Shown here piece by piece: positions 21,941 through 33,999 of a stretch of DNA of 64,000 nt. The stretch comes from Harmothoe impar. Its lineage: Eukaryota > Annelida > Polychaeta > Phyllodocida > Polynoidae. The notes beneath the pieces were generated by a model. It saw nothing but the letters and a program-made list of their open reading frames with translations. It was not told where the DNA came from and did no database searches. A program made the position numbers and the translations under genes. The stretch spans positions 41,668,942 through 41,732,941 of the forward strand of contig OX381704.1 in the NCBI GenBank assembly GCA_947462335.1. Reading direction: 5' to 3'. Position 1 is the first letter of the stretch, and the number at the start of each line of letters is the position of its first letter.

Positions 21941-23556
21941 CTCATGTGACTCTAGGTCTATCGTATCACCATCGTCCACCCATCATTTGTATTTATTTCC
22001 CACAAAGATAGAACATGTCAGGGGGGAATAATAGATATCCAAATCTACAGGTGAAAATTCCATGCATTTCATAGATGTTGAAATTTGTTTGATTTTTTCC
22101 CCATTATATTCCTACGAATTTATCACGTTCAAGGCATAATGAAGTTGTATATTTGGAAATCTGTATATTGACATGTTGGCTTCCTGCATTGAGGTGTACT
22201 GGATACACCAAATGATGTCTAACTTTTTCTGTATGCACAGCTATATAGCAAGTAGCAAGCTGAGTCACTACTGTAAGCCCATACATAAAAAAATAGATTT
22301 TTATTTCATAAAAGAATGATATACTTTTGGGGGGGAAATCTAGTACATGTAAATCATGTTCAGCAATAACTACCAAGGTTATTCAGTGTGTTCAGAAAAT
22401 ACGAAGTTGTATGTATGACTTGGATACCAGTATCCTAAGTGCTGAATGACTGATGAAATGTGTCTCGTGTAAAAGGTATGATAGAATCTATATTATTAAT
22501 GAAGCATGGTCCCTTGGAGGTTACAACCAGAAGATCTGCAAGACCTTTGTATTGTGTGAACCTGGGCAATTATAATATCACTCAACAGAGTCCATACACA
22601 AATCCATACGGTATGAATGGAGCAATTATTCCAAAAAATACACCGAGGCATTTGTTGGAGATAGCTTTATGTTTATTTGATAGATGACTGGATGTGTGTT
22701 GTGGGAACAAGCCTGGCATATCACTGTCTACTCAATTTGCAGAGAATCTTTTGTGAAAAAATTGACGCTGATATTTGAAACACTGCCGCTGTAAAAAGTG
22801 ATAGCTACTTACGGCAGTAAAATGTTGTCTCGTAGATACAATGGGTGGGTTCAAGGGCCAGTAGACCGTTCAACACAGAAGATAATGGCGGGTTTAAGAT
22901 TAAAGTATGTGTGTCAGATCTCAAACAGTGTGCAGACTTACAGATATAGAGATCTACGTGAATAACACGAGGTTGTCATTAGTATGTAACACGGGTGCAT
23001 CTTTCTACACGCTTAAGTATGTAAGGCAGGGCATTATTGCACATTTTTTAATCGTTACTTGCCCAAAAGTGTGAAACATCAATAAACCATGGAAGTTTCT
23101 TCATAACATCGAGGAAAGATTTGGGAATTAATTCACCCAAAGATATGAAACAGATATATGTGTAAATATTTCCATACTGAATAAACACGATTTCTAAAGG
23201 ATATCTTCCTCTGACCGATTTCACCTCATTTACCCTAATTCTCTGTGGTGGCCTGGAAACTAAACAGACTCACAGTCGACCCTTAAAATAATCAAACAAT
23301 AAAATGAAAATAGTTTTAACTCATAAATCCATTTAGTGAGCTACATGTCATGAAATTAAAAGGCATGCATATACTATAAACAATTAAAGAAAATGATGCA
23401 ACAAGAAAGGCTGAGTTCATCAGAGAGGGTTTTGCACTTTTCTGAAATTCGACGAACACAAAATGTATAGCCTTACTAGGTACAGTACAGGTAAAACCAT
23501 GTGGGGATGTGGCCTATGATTGTATTGGAAAAGATACATGCAAAAGCAGAGAACTT

Positions 23557-23780
23557 TCCGTAAATTCCCGTGTACTACCCCGCGGGTTCTACGCGAACCA
23601 AACTCAGCTTCCATTTGATACCAAACATGCCTATATAGGGTGCGGGTTTTACTAGGGTTTTTGTCATTATAGAACATAACCAAAATTGAAATTTTCAGAT
23701 CCAAAAACGGTTTATAGCATTCTTCTGAGTTGGGGTCCTGGATATATGCTAGGTGCGGATAGTATGCGGGAATTTACGGT
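23557..23780. mobile_element. MITE family C, copy 2
   Basis: The left end TTCCGTAAATTCCCGTGTAC and right end GCGGGAATTTACGGT are inverted partners. The 224-bp length matches the copies at 17263 and 46879. Confidence 0.75.
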
Positions 23781-24689
23781 CACTATCTACGTCGAAGACC
23801 TAATCAGCTTAGTTATTGAACCAGGGCACAGTAGTGCCAGGTTCTTAAGAGACAGGTATTTTTGGACTTTTTGTCAAAAAAGTCCCTTGCTTTCTGTCCC
23901 TTTTTTTCCTGTGAAACATTTGGAAATAAAATATTTAAATGCTGCCACAAACAAGTTTTGATCAATGCCAATCCATGCCATCAAAGATTGAAACCAAAAA
24001 AAGCAATATTTCATACATGAAATAGATTTTGAAAAAGGGTCACTAAAATAGCACAAAACCAACTTTTTCGGCGCAATGCTAAAGGGTGGGGTTTCAAGTA
24101 AAGCACAGACCTTCGTAAAGTGTCCCTTTACACAGAATCCTCTTTGTTCTTATATAAAAACAGGGTGAGACGCTTTTTGAGACACTCTGTGGGCTGAATA
24201 TTGCATGTACCTTCGGTAACCTTCATGAAAACGAAGGTAAAGCACTACTTTACACAGAACATGACCGAAAAACACCAAAAATCATCAGGGCGGCCTGTTG
24301 ACAAAAGCTGAAATTCTTTATTTCTGTAACATATGAAGAGAAGTACAGATGCCTTGGTTCACATTCATAGCCTTAATATATCAGATCTATGCAAACGTGA
24401 TCCACCGATCAGCAGTGGATTAAAACAGTGAAATACTACTTCAAAACAGACAAATTTCACCGGTAGCGTGCTGGATGGAATGAAATACATGCTGTGCTAA
24501 CTATTGCGCATGCTCAGGTGGACTAAAAAAGCGAGCAACACAGTGCAGACCACAGTTTCTCGTCGGAGATGGTGTCGCTGCTGACGCTCTGATCGACTTG
24601 CTTTTCGGCCGAGACGTAAAACGGCGGTTGCGCTGACGGGCTCTGATGTCCACAGCCACCTGTTTGCCTAGACGCACTTGCTCACCCAC

Positions 24690-24790
24690 ACATCACCAGC
24701 TCGCCCACACCCACCGGCTCGCCCACACCCACTGGCTCGCCCACACCCACTGGCTCGCCCACATCCACCGGCTCGCCCACACCCACCTGC
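24690..24790. repeat. 18-bp minisatellite (GGCTCGCCCACACCCACT)
   Basis: About five tandem units differ by one or two bases. The same unit in inverse orientation (GGGTGTGGGCGAGCAGGTG-like) sits beside the family A segments at 30610-30690 and 31975-32030. The minisatellite is therefore part of that dispersed element. The open frame over it is an artefact of the 18-bp period. Confidence 0.8.
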
Positions 24791-25366
24791 TATAACATAC
24801 TAGTGTGACACATGATTTGAGGGTAGTTTTGACCCAGGAATACATTCCTGCTCTCAGAATTGACAAATAATTCATTGTTCCTGAAATAAAAATGCCCTGG
24901 TTCACATGTGATATATATCACATATACCATTCATTATCAAGGCACGCTGGTTGAAAGCTACTGTGTATAGGACTGTATAACCCTCTCTCTGCCTCAAAAT
25001 TGAATATATAGACAAATGCCAATGCCCATTGATGCCCATTTATACCGTCCCTGCTGTATGGGGCAGTATCCCACGAAGCCACAGGCTGAGTGGGATGCGC
25101 CCCAGTCCCCACAAGTGAAATACATCAGAGGCAGAGCAGTATCAATGCAGTTGGCATTTGTGTTTATTTCTTTATTAACATTAGCCCATTGAATGTGGCC
25201 ACATGGTATTCAATGAATACAGCCCTTCCAGTACTTAAGCATAGGATATCTTGTACATGAAAAAAAAGAACACAGATACACTGGATTGTGGTACATGTAC
25301 ATTATCATGGAGTGACATGCCGTTTAAGAGTCTATTCTAGTGGCGGGAGTCGGGCGTGACACCAAA

Positions 25367-25379
25367 CGCCCCCTGGTGT
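25367..25379 (-). promoter_or_regulatory. CTCF-like core site upstream of ELP6
   Basis: The minus strand reads ACACCAGGGGGCG, matching the CCAnnAGGGGGCG-type CTCF core. It lies 140 bp before the ELP6 start codon. A near-identical site occurs at 34000-34012. This is a motif match only. Confidence 0.35.
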
Positions 25380-25518
25380 ATTACTCAGAAACTATTTATT
25401 TCGCTGTTTGCCACCAGGTTCTCTGAAGTCAACATGGCCGCCTGTGGACACAAATTGTACACGTGAGAGCTTATAATTCCTGAAATTTACGCAATTTCCG
25501 AGTCTCATAGCTTCCAAC

Positions 25519-26816
25519 ATGATTACAGAGTTGAACAACGTTCTCAACATTAGTTCGGAGGAGGTGCCGAACGGGCTTTCCTTCCTGGTGACTGAATCGA
25601 AGTCTGATTCCAGCTTCATCTTGCAACACTTCATCTCATTCTACCTGCGGTCTGGCTTCAATGTGTGCCTTGTGGGCCTGTCCCAGGCATACAACCACTA
25701 CCGAAATGTTGGCATGAAGCTTGGGGTGGATCTCAACAAAGCTAAGGACTCTGGTAAACTGGTATTTATTGAGGGACTGAAACTCATCGGTGGACACCTA
25801 ACAGAAACCAAAGAAGTGGTGGATGGAGTAGAGAATACAAAAACACTCCAGGTTGACAATAGTGGGGCACCCTGTGTGAAAAGCATTTTTACTCTCATAA
25901 ACAATAGCATTGCATCCTTGCACAACACACACGACACTCCTACCCTTGTACTGCTTGATGACATCAGTGTTTTACTGGCCCTAGGAAGCACATCAAGAGA
26001 TATTTTAAGCCTGGTGCACTATGTGAGGAATCTGATTTGTACAAGAGAAGGTAGCCCTGGTTGTCTTGTGACTGGTATTCACCTGGACAATCAAGTAGAA
26101 GACGAAGATGGGGATTTCCTTCTCCGGTCATTGACACATCAGAGTGACTGCACAATCAGTACACGTGGACTGCCGAGTGGCTATAGCAAAGATGTCCATG
26201 GAGAGGTATAGAATAGACACTATTTAATTCCAAAGATCTCTCTCCAATATTGCCTATAATTGAATTATGAAATGGCCTTCAACGATTATGTTCCGTATAA
26301 AGTCTAGGGATTAAAAAGATCTACCTGTAACTAAATCAATACCAAAATCAGGCGTGTGTCCTGTGGGTCTAATTAAAGTTTCCGTACTTTTATTTAATCC
26401 CTCAGAGTCATATATGTCAGTAGATACCGGTATATCAGTAAACTCATTGTAGGCCTACATGTACCAGTAAAAGTGAATACCCTATGACCTTTTTTTAAAT
26501 GCCCCCCCCCCCCCCCTCCCAAGAAAGTGAATGCCCTATGACCAATTAAAATTTGTTGGTGTACTGAGTAGTCTAAAAGAAGCAAATGTCGTAATGGTGT
26601 AAGCATTCTTCCTTGGTGAATAATTTATGCATCTATAGATAGAACGGTATGTACTAATTACGAGTATGTGTATGTGCTTATTTTCAGATGAATGTTCGAT
26701 GGAAGGATATTGGTCAAACAAATCTAACTCCGGATCGTTTATCGTCTATGCAGTACAAGATAATGGATAAAAATGTTAATTTCTTTGCACTTGGAACGTC
26801 AGCAGCTGTTCTGTAA
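25519..26816 (+). CDS. ELP6: ELP6, Elongator complex protein 6
   Basis: Two exons (25519-26205 and 26688-26816, both phase 0) encode 271 aa; human ELP6 is 266. Family signatures: ITELNNVLNISSEE at the start, FILQHFISFYLRSGFNVCLV, a VLLDDISVLLALG strand in the RecA-like fold, LTHQSDCTI, GYSKDVHGE and the C-terminal NFFALGTSAAVL. ELP6 forms the Elp4-Elp5-Elp6 hexameric ring, a RecA-like assembly. In the Elongator complex it binds tRNA and supports the cm5U-type wobble uridine modification. As expected for this subunit, no Walker A GxxxxGKT is visible. The first exon would read on only to GTA TAG, so splicing at the GTATAG donor is needed to reach the conserved tail. Nothing appears broken. Confidence 0.94.
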
Positions 26817-26817
26817 A

Positions 26818-26823
26818 AATAAA
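26818..26823 (+). promoter_or_regulatory. ELP6 poly(A) signal
   Basis: AATAAA starts one base after the ELP6 stop codon, implying a very short 3' UTR of about 20-30 bases. Confidence 0.65.
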
Positions 26824-27919
26824 CATCCACAATAGATATACTGGCTGTGTTTTATTCTTTAAAACATACTATATATATCATACATCTGTTAAACAATAGT
26901 GTTCTTGTAGATCTACTGTGGTTCCAATGACGAGTGTGTCAAATTATCACAAAACAAAATGCAGAATGTATCTCAAAGGAAGATTCGGTTAAGGCCGTTT
27001 TATTTTGATAACTTGGATTACGGATCCGCCGCCGAGATTTTTGGCATTTTGCAAGAAAAAAAAGTTTTTTTCTGTTTTTTACCTTTCACCTCCGAGATTT
27101 TTTGAGAGTACATGTTGATCAGAAAAAGGTAGAATGAGGCCTTTCAGATTGGGGATAATTCTCAATATATCTTCATTAGATTGCCCAGAAATGAGATTTT
27201 CCATGCCTTTTTTTTTTTTTTTTGCCTCTGGCCTTCGGGGAATTTTGTGATCTGGTGCCCCCCGTAGGGCAGCTTTTATTCTTTTTTTTTTTGCCTCTGC
27301 CCTTCCAAAAATTTGGAGCCAAAAGCCTGTCATCCAAGTTTTCAAAAAAAGGTGGCCTAAAGTTGGAATCCCAACTGGGCACTCTTTTTTGAAATTCATG
27401 GCTACATGGCTAAATTAGCAATACCATATTCGACTTAATAAGCGCCCTGGGTGCTTAAAAAATAATTTTGAGTGAAAAAATCGGCCACAAAAATAAAATC
27501 AATTTTAATAAGCGCCCCGTGGCTGCCATTTCAGTGGCCTCTACAAGGCCCCCAATGCCTTCACATTTGGCTTGACCTTAACACCTGTACAAGTGCTCCA
27601 TGTCACACAAAGGTGTGAGAACAGTAACAATATCGGGAGGGTCAAATACAAATAGAAATCTGGAACAAATATGAAAATGTGGAAGGGGTGCACTTTTGAG
27701 GGAGAGGGTGATCATTATGTCGAATACAGTATATAGGTACCTTTTTCAGTCATGTCATAGGGACCCAAAAGCTGGTGTTCTGAGTCCTGAGGACCTGCCT
27801 GGGAAACTTGAGTGCAAACTCATTACTTGATTCGTGCTCCTCACTACATTTTTGTCAGAGATAACAGACTGAAAGCAATGTCTGTAAAGACACTATATAT
27901 AGTTTTCTTACAGCCTGCT

Positions 27920-28640
27920 CCGGAACTCTATGACTTCATCCAACCATCAACTTTAACCCGCAACGTTGACCTCACCCAACCGTCCTCCTAATTACAATTC
28001 TTACTATCCATATAATTCCGCCTCTCCCAATGGGGCTTGGCCCATTCTCTATCTCTAGATGGACCTCTGGAAGTTTCACCCAGTCATATTGAGACATTTG
28101 GGCTCCAACTAGCCACATCCAGAAACTTACAGCTCTACCCACTCACATCCAGACACTCAGAGTTCCACCAACCCAGATCCTGCCTCACCTACCCACCCTC
28201 AAAGTTTTACCCAGTTACTGTGCCTTGAACATCCACCCACCAGGAGTTCCACCTACCCAGATCCCTCCCCTCAAACTTACCCAGATCCACCCTCTGCTAC
28301 ACCCTACCTCTTCCAACTACCCTCTTAGTTCCACAAAACCAGATCCTGATTATCAAGAGTCCCACCCACAGCCCGCCGCTCGGAGTTCTGGTCACCTACA
28401 TTACATCCCTTACACTTCCACTCACCCTGATCCTGACAATCTACACCCTTCAGAGTTCCACCCTACTATTTTTTTATAGATCCCAGTAGTTGGAGTTCCA
28501 TCTAGCCAGTTCCTCAACCTCGGAGCTCCTCCCACATCCTACCTTATAGTGTTCCACTCACCTACATTTAGACCTATTGAGTGTGGAAGGTATACTCAGA
28601 TCTCAACAAAGAGATTCACCCATATTCTACTCTTCAGAGT
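27920..28640 (+). repeat. degenerate pyrimidine-rich tandem repeat, about 30 bp
   Basis: Recurring GAGTTCCACC(T/C)ACCCAGATCC and CTCAGAGTTCC words with variable spacing indicate a decayed minisatellite on the plus strand. The overlapping open frames are proline/serine-rich and lack conserved features. Confidence 0.6.
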
Positions 28641-28834
28641 TCCTTTCTTAGTTTAAAATGTATTTAGAATTGACCAGCTTTAATTGATGTTGAAGCCTTT
28701 GGCTTGCAACGTCTTTGTACGTCAAACCGGCACCCACTGCAAGATCGCTGGAAAATAGATGACCTATATAAGAGTCTATAGCCTAGCTTTTTTTCCTTGC
28801 CAATTACAATACGAAAAAATGCCCGTTGGCTTCG

Positions 28835-29145
28835 CTTAGGCCAAATAAAAAAAAAGTTATGTTTCAGGTAACATGGGAAGAAACTCTAGGGTCGGTAGGT
28901 CGGATTTTTTTTTTTTTTTTTCCTTTTTTTTTTTTTTTAAAGCTCCTCTAGATACCCTAAAATCGGCTAAAAACTGTAAAATTGGGAATATTTTTTTCAA
29001 AAATGTTGTAAATCTAAATTAGACCCCAAAAAATCTAAAAATCTAAAACTTTCTTCAAAATTGCATAAAAAACCTAGGGTCGGCCCTGTTTAGATAGGGT
29101 CGGTCGGGTGACCTGAAACAAACCTTCTTTTTTTTTTGGCCTAAG
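28835..29145. mobile_element. inverted-repeat element (CTTAGGCC ends) inserted in a LINE relic
   Basis: The left end CTTAGGCCAAATAAAAAAAA, continuing to GTTTCAGGT, is the inverted partner of ACCTGAAACA...TTTGGCCTAAG at the right. Inner GGGTCGGTAGGTCGG and GGTCGGTCGGGTGACC are also inverted. It is 311 bp with T-rich and A-rich interior runs and no coding sequence. Confidence 0.65.
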
Positions 29146-29187
29146 GGTCCATACGGGACCCTTCTTCAGAAGTATAAAAAAGGCCCT

Positions 29188-29310
29188 CTCTCTCGTGGTA
29201 TTAAATTATGGAATAGAATAAAAGTTGAGGTACAACTAGCCCCAAATATTGAGGCCTTCAAAACTCTATACAAGACAACCCCACTGGACCCGCCTCGGGT
29301 CCTGACATAG
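29188..29310 (+). pseudogene. relic of the C-terminal end of a non-LTR retrotransposon reverse transcriptase
   Basis: The frame reads LSRGIKLWNRIKVEVQLAPN, then IEAFKTLYK, before a stop at 29308-29310. The pattern RG-x-K-LWN-x(n)-F-K-x-L-x-K is typical of the tail of LINE ORF2 proteins. The upstream part is interrupted by the 28835-29145 element and no catalytic domain remains. The call rests on a short motif. Confidence 0.4.
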
Positions 29311-30429
29311 GTGTGGGTATAGGTAGCTAGTACTCAAATAAGACGGGCACAAGTATGTGGGATAGGATATGTTTCCGGGAAGTCTTGCTTCTATTACGGT
29401 CAGGTGACCTAAAGCTTAGTATAGTATAACCCTACAGTCTCACGCTCTCACGCTCCCTAGTTTCTGTACTAGGAGAACTTCTCATGTACTCCGACTTACC
29501 ATCCCCTCATAGGCAGAGAATCATACTCATACACACACTCATACAAATTCATCCATCCATTATCAATGAGATCTCACCAAAGAACAAGTGCGCTCAAGGC
29601 TAGAGTCGCCCTTGTAGCATACGAATTATGCGACGGACACTGATTTCCAAAAATAGTATATTATACGCTGATGTATCATAATTAATATTATATATTATAT
29701 TTCATGTAATCACGGTATATTGCCAAGCGAATCCTGATGTAAGAAAAGTATCAAATTTATCGAATATCATGAAAATGAATAAATTTGTTTCAAACCAAGG
29801 GACCATACTTGGGAGTTCCCTACAGCCCTCAATAGAGAAATTTCTGGACTACTTACTTGTTAAAGGCCCTGTACCTGAATCAGTAGTCTGTGACCTAGTC
29901 TGAGGCCTAAGCTTGAAAATTTGTTGAATAATTTCCAATAAACACATAGCCCCATACTGATTTAAACCTTGCATATTTATGTATCATTGGAATGATGGAC
30001 AAGGCAAGTCTAGTGGCATTTGAAAACTCACTGGAGCCCGCCTAAGGTTATCACACCTCCCATAGGAGGTGACTGGTCCGGGGCACATTGCGGCCCTTAA
30101 AGCTGGTGTGTCAGCTAAAATTTGATGACTTTTTAATCATGCCATATTATTATTGCATATCCTATCCTATACATACTCCCTAAATTTTAAAAGAATTGGC
30201 AGAGTCTAAATCCATAAGGTTAACACATATAGTGCAATCATTTTTGCTGTAGGTCGACACTAAAACTCCCTATGTGTTTACACTGCATGGCTCAGTGCTT
30301 TTCCTATTAGCTTAGTTCCCAGTATGCTCACATAGGGGGTCAGCGAGGTGAATAAGCAACATTGTTTTCTATCTCAAATCATGCATTTATAGGCAAATAT
30401 ATTTAACATGGAGCCCTGCACATCAGCTA

Positions 30430-32125
30430 AAATAAAGATTGAGTGTGTGAGTGGCCTCACAGATGACTCAGGGTTAGATGGATATGTAACTTATGTACTT
30501 AGATATAGTACTCCCTTATAATCTTTCATTGGTCAATTCTGGCATCAGAAATAAATTCCTTATTAAAAAGTACCCTCAAGACATGTGTCATACATGTATG
30601 TTATTCCCATTCAGGCCAGCAGGTGGGTGTGAGCAGGTGGGTGTGCGACAGCAGGTGGGTGTGGGTGTACAGGTGGGTCTGGACGACAGTTGCAGGCTGC
30701 GGGCATGTACCACCTTCTGTCCCTACCAAAAAGTGAGGCAATCGGACTATAGACGGCGAAGATATGGGTGGTACAATTTTGCTCTGCACACATTGATGGT
30801 TGAGATCTCGCGCAGTACGAAAATTACGTATGCTTTATGGACCCTATTGGATGATCACAGATGGTCCAAGATGGACCTGGCGAGTGTTGGTTGTACTAGA
30901 GACTTTAAAAAAAAAAAAAATCTTGTTCACCAAATCGGTTCACCAAAACCCAAAATTATGACTTTTATATTTTTCATGTGGGTGGGGGGGGGGGGGGGAG
31001 AGGGGAGGGGGGTTTGTCCTTCCCCTCGTATCATTTCCTGACACTCTGTGTGAAATGAAAACTGATTTCTCCACCCCCCTCCCCAGACCGTGATAGGAAA
31101 ATTGACCAACTGTTTGTGAAAGCTTGCACAACCCATGTTTTCTACCATGTATCTGGTGCTGGCAGTATAATATGCCCAGTTTTTGCCCGGTTTGGGGGTA
31201 GAAGAGAGAAATAGCAGCAGAGGGTTGAAAATTCCATTTCTATCTTCCACCCAAAAAGTTAATGCCTTGGAGTCTATGGGTGCCCAGCAGGGGTGGTAGC
31301 TTTTTTTTATAGTAGCAAAAGAGAGAAAAAAATTGTTAAAGATCGCAGTTGAATATCTCAAAGAAAAAATGAGATTTTAAAAAAATTCTCAAAGGAAAAT
31401 TTTGACCCCCGATCTTGCCTATCTCTTCATTTTTTCCCTGTTTGTCTATCTCCAATAATAACTGAAAGACAACGATTCTCCCATGTCTCAAAATTTCTTA
31501 AAATGCAAAATTGGTAGACGTATATTACTCAGGGATGATTTACCCTGAGTCAATAACAAAACCCTTGACATTACAATTATATCCATTTTGAAGAAAAGGT
31601 TTCGGAAGTCTATTAGCTTATATACCATCTTTAAAGGGAAGTGGCAACATGTTTGTCACACCTAGATAATAACCCTTTAAGGCCTGCTCTTTACACACGC
31701 CCCCCAACACACTGTAGACCTTCTTATACACACATAGAAATGGGTTATGTTGGCCTCAAAGGGTTAACTGCATGGTGAATGTCGTTTGCTATTTCCTATG
31801 CCGCTCTCTGCTACTGACCAGGCCATCACAAGCCTCACACATACCGCTTTTGTCATTAAAAAGTCGAATGAGTGATCTAATTTTAGTACAATATGTTATT
31901 TCTCATTTCTGACAGCAGAATCGTAATCTGACCCACTTTGATAGGTCACATGCCTTAGTTGATCAAATTCCAGGCGAGCATGTGGTTGTGGGCGAGCATG
32001 TGGGTGTGGGCAAGCAGGTGGGTGTGGGCGTCAGTGCCCTGCAGCGCTTAACCGCTGTTTTACGTCTCGGCCATAAAGCTAGTCGATCAGAGCGTCAGCA
32101 GCGACACCATTGCCATTACCGTTTC
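30430..32125 (+). repeat. dispersed repeat family A (copies 2 and 3)
   Basis: These segments match the complement of 19310-19960: GTGGCCTCACAGATGACTCA near 30455, TTGCCCGG(T)TTGGGGGTAGAA near 31182, GACCCCCGATCTTGCCTATCTC near 31404, GCTGTCAGAAATGAGAAATAA near 31895-31910, and TACGTCTCGGCC...AGCGTCAGCAGCGACACCAT at 32062-32110. An 18-bp GGTGTGGGCAAGCAGGTG minisatellite is embedded at 30610-30690 and 31975-32030. At 32112 it leads into the GC minisatellite. Confidence 0.6.
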
Positions 32126-32515
32126 GCCGCCGCCCCCGGTCCCCCCGCCCCCGGTCCCCGGTCCCCCCCGCCCCCGGTCCCCCCCGCCCCCGGTCCCCCC
32201 GCCCCCGGTCCCCCCGCCCCCGGTCCCCCCGCCCCCGGTCCCCCCGCCCCCGGTCCCCCCGCCCCCGGTCCCCCCGCCCCCGGTCCCCCCGCCCCCGGTC
32301 CCCCCGCCCCCGGTCCCCCCGCCCCCGGTCCCCCCGCCCCCGGTCCCCCCGCCCCCGGTCCCCCCGCCCCCGGTCCCCCCGCCCCCGGTCCCCCCGCCCC
32401 CGGTCCCCCCGCCCCCGGTCCCCCCGCCCCCGGTCCCCCCGCCCCCGGTCCCCCCGCCCCCGGTCCCCCCGCCCCCGGTCCCCCCGCCCCCGGTCCCCCC
32501 GCCCCCGGTCCGCCC
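32125..32515 (+). repeat. 15-bp GC minisatellite (CCCCCGCCCCCGGTC)n
   Basis: Roughly 25 nearly identical 15-bp units. Because 15 is divisible by 3, all plus-strand frames stay open and encode monotonous APGPP, PRSPR-type repeats; these are not proteins. The minus strand is a continuous run of GGGGG blocks, strongly G-quadruplex-prone. It may be collapsed or mis-sized in an assembly. Confidence 0.95.
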
Positions 32516-32850
32516 CCGCCCTCCGTTTATCCAGTTCTCCGTTTATCCTGTTCTCCGTTTCTCCCCGGTCCCCCCGGTCACCCCCGCCCCCGGTACCCCC
32601 TTTTCCGTTTATCCCCTTTTCCGTATATCCGTTTATCCCCTTCTCTGTTTATCCCCTTCTCTGTTCATCCCGTTTATCCCCTTTTCCGTTTATCACCTTC
32701 TCTGTTTGTCCCCTTCTCCGTTTATCCCCTTCTCCATTTATCCTGTTCTTCCTTTATCCCGTTCTCCGTTTATCCCATTCTCTGTTTATCCCGTACTCCG
32801 TTTATCCGCTTTTCCGTTTATCCCCTTCTCTGTTTCTCCGTTTCTTCCTT
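32516..32850 (+). repeat. degenerate CCGTTTATCCCCTTCT repeat
   Basis: About 20 variants of a 14-16 bp unit containing CCGTTTATCCC and CTTCTCTG directly adjoin the GC minisatellite. It is probably an older, more diverged satellite block. Confidence 0.85.
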
Positions 32851-33293
32851 TCTCCCACCTATATTAAATGTCACTACAGCTATGCTGTACACTTCCTAAC
32901 CCTTAAACTTAACCCCTTACCCTCACCCTCATCCACACCCTCACCCTCAGCCGCAAGAATTGCCCCCTAGTATAATTATTGTCATCAAAACCTGATATGG
33001 TATCCTATAGCTAGGCAACTCTTGAAATGTAATTCCTTTCAGAAAGTTATAGTACATGTTATATTGTCTCGAGCCACCCTGGTCCAATCCCTGAGACTGT
33101 ATAATTGATCAATACACATCCATATGCACCACCAATCTGACACATCGTTAAATGGGTAACAAGTGAAGGTACGGTACGCTCTGCCATGCTATAGACAGCA
33201 GAGGGGACGGAGCAGTGTTGGGATTAGCTGTGCACTATTGCAAGGCTTTTAGTACGGAGCCGAGGTTGAAAGCTCAATGAATGGTATAGGCGA

Positions 33294-33540
33294 TTGATAT
33301 CACGGGGGGTGGGAAGGGACAGGGGGAGGGGGACAGGGGACGGTGGAGGAGGGACGGGGGAGGAGGGACAGGGGACAGGCAGAGGAGGGACAGCGAACAG
33401 GCGGAGGGGGGGGCATGGGGACTGGGGGAGGAGGGACAGGGGACGGGGACGGGGACAGAGAGGGTATGGGGGAGAAAAATAAATTTGAAAAAAAGAAATT
33501 GTAAAAAAAAAAAGAAGGAAAAAAGAACAAAAAAAAACAA
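33294..33540 (+). repeat. strand-asymmetric purine tract (G-rich then A-rich)
   Basis: An almost pure purine plus strand of about 245 bp begins with GGAGGAGGGACAGGGGAC-type minisatellite units (33300-33470) and ends with AAAAAAGAAGGAAAAAAG-type sequence. Such mirror-like purine tracts can form triplex or quadruplex DNA. The overlapping open frames are artefacts. Confidence 0.8.
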
Positions 33541-33999
33541 CCACCTCATATAGCTTCTTAGAAAAGCGTTCCCTTGCTGCTCAACATTGAAACCAATGGG
33601 CCTGACACTCTGGGGGAGGGCAGTTGGTGGAGGTTTGTACTATACCTGCAGTGCTGAGGAAAAATGGCCAAAAAACTCCAAACGTGACACTTTTTCATGT
33701 GCCTTTTTCAGGCATTTGAAGAAGGCTTTGATCAACATTCGAGCATCTATCAGTATCAATAGGCATTTGTCACAGCTTCAGGTGAAGGCAACAATTGTGA
33801 GTCTACAATTTTCATTGACAGACTTATTGATGGTTGAAGTGATGTGAAAAATGTCTTAATTTTTCTGCAGAACCGTCGTATAAGACCCTGAGGCACAGTA
33901 GTGCCCCTGGGTCAATTATGTTGGGATGTGATTTAGCTGTGTGGCAAGTCGTCTGGTGAGGCGGGAGCCGAGGTTGAAACGACAGGTTGAAAGTTGCCA

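Larger units (their letters stand above)
21941..25366. other. intergenic between MANF and ELP6
   Basis: It includes the MANF 3' UTR (possible AATAAA signals at 23081-23086 and 23180-23185), MITE C copy 2, a family A fragment near 24560-24660 and an 18-bp minisatellite. No other gene is recognised. Confidence 0.5.
26824..33999. other. intergenic between ELP6 and TMEM168, repeat-dominated
   Basis: No gene is recognised. Apart from the repeats listed separately, 27040-27400 holds A/T homopolymers around degenerate GCCTCTG-CCTTC words. 29320-30400 is unremarkable AT-rich sequence. Confidence 0.5.

Noticed and set aside
24501..24905. Minus-strand open frames with WASQWV repeats
   Set aside because: They are generated by the 18-bp minisatellite.
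30493..31041. 182-codon plus-strand open frame
   Set aside because: It spans family A repeat, the 18-bp minisatellite and poly-A/poly-G tracts; no conserved features.
31982..32970. Two long proline-rich open frames (286 and 305 codons) on the plus strand
   Set aside because: They are created by a 15-bp minisatellite that has no stop in any plus frame, followed by a degenerate satellite; no start context, exon structure or conserved domain.
33224..33549. Several 76-106 codon minus-strand frames
   Set aside because: They are low-complexity translations of the purine tract.
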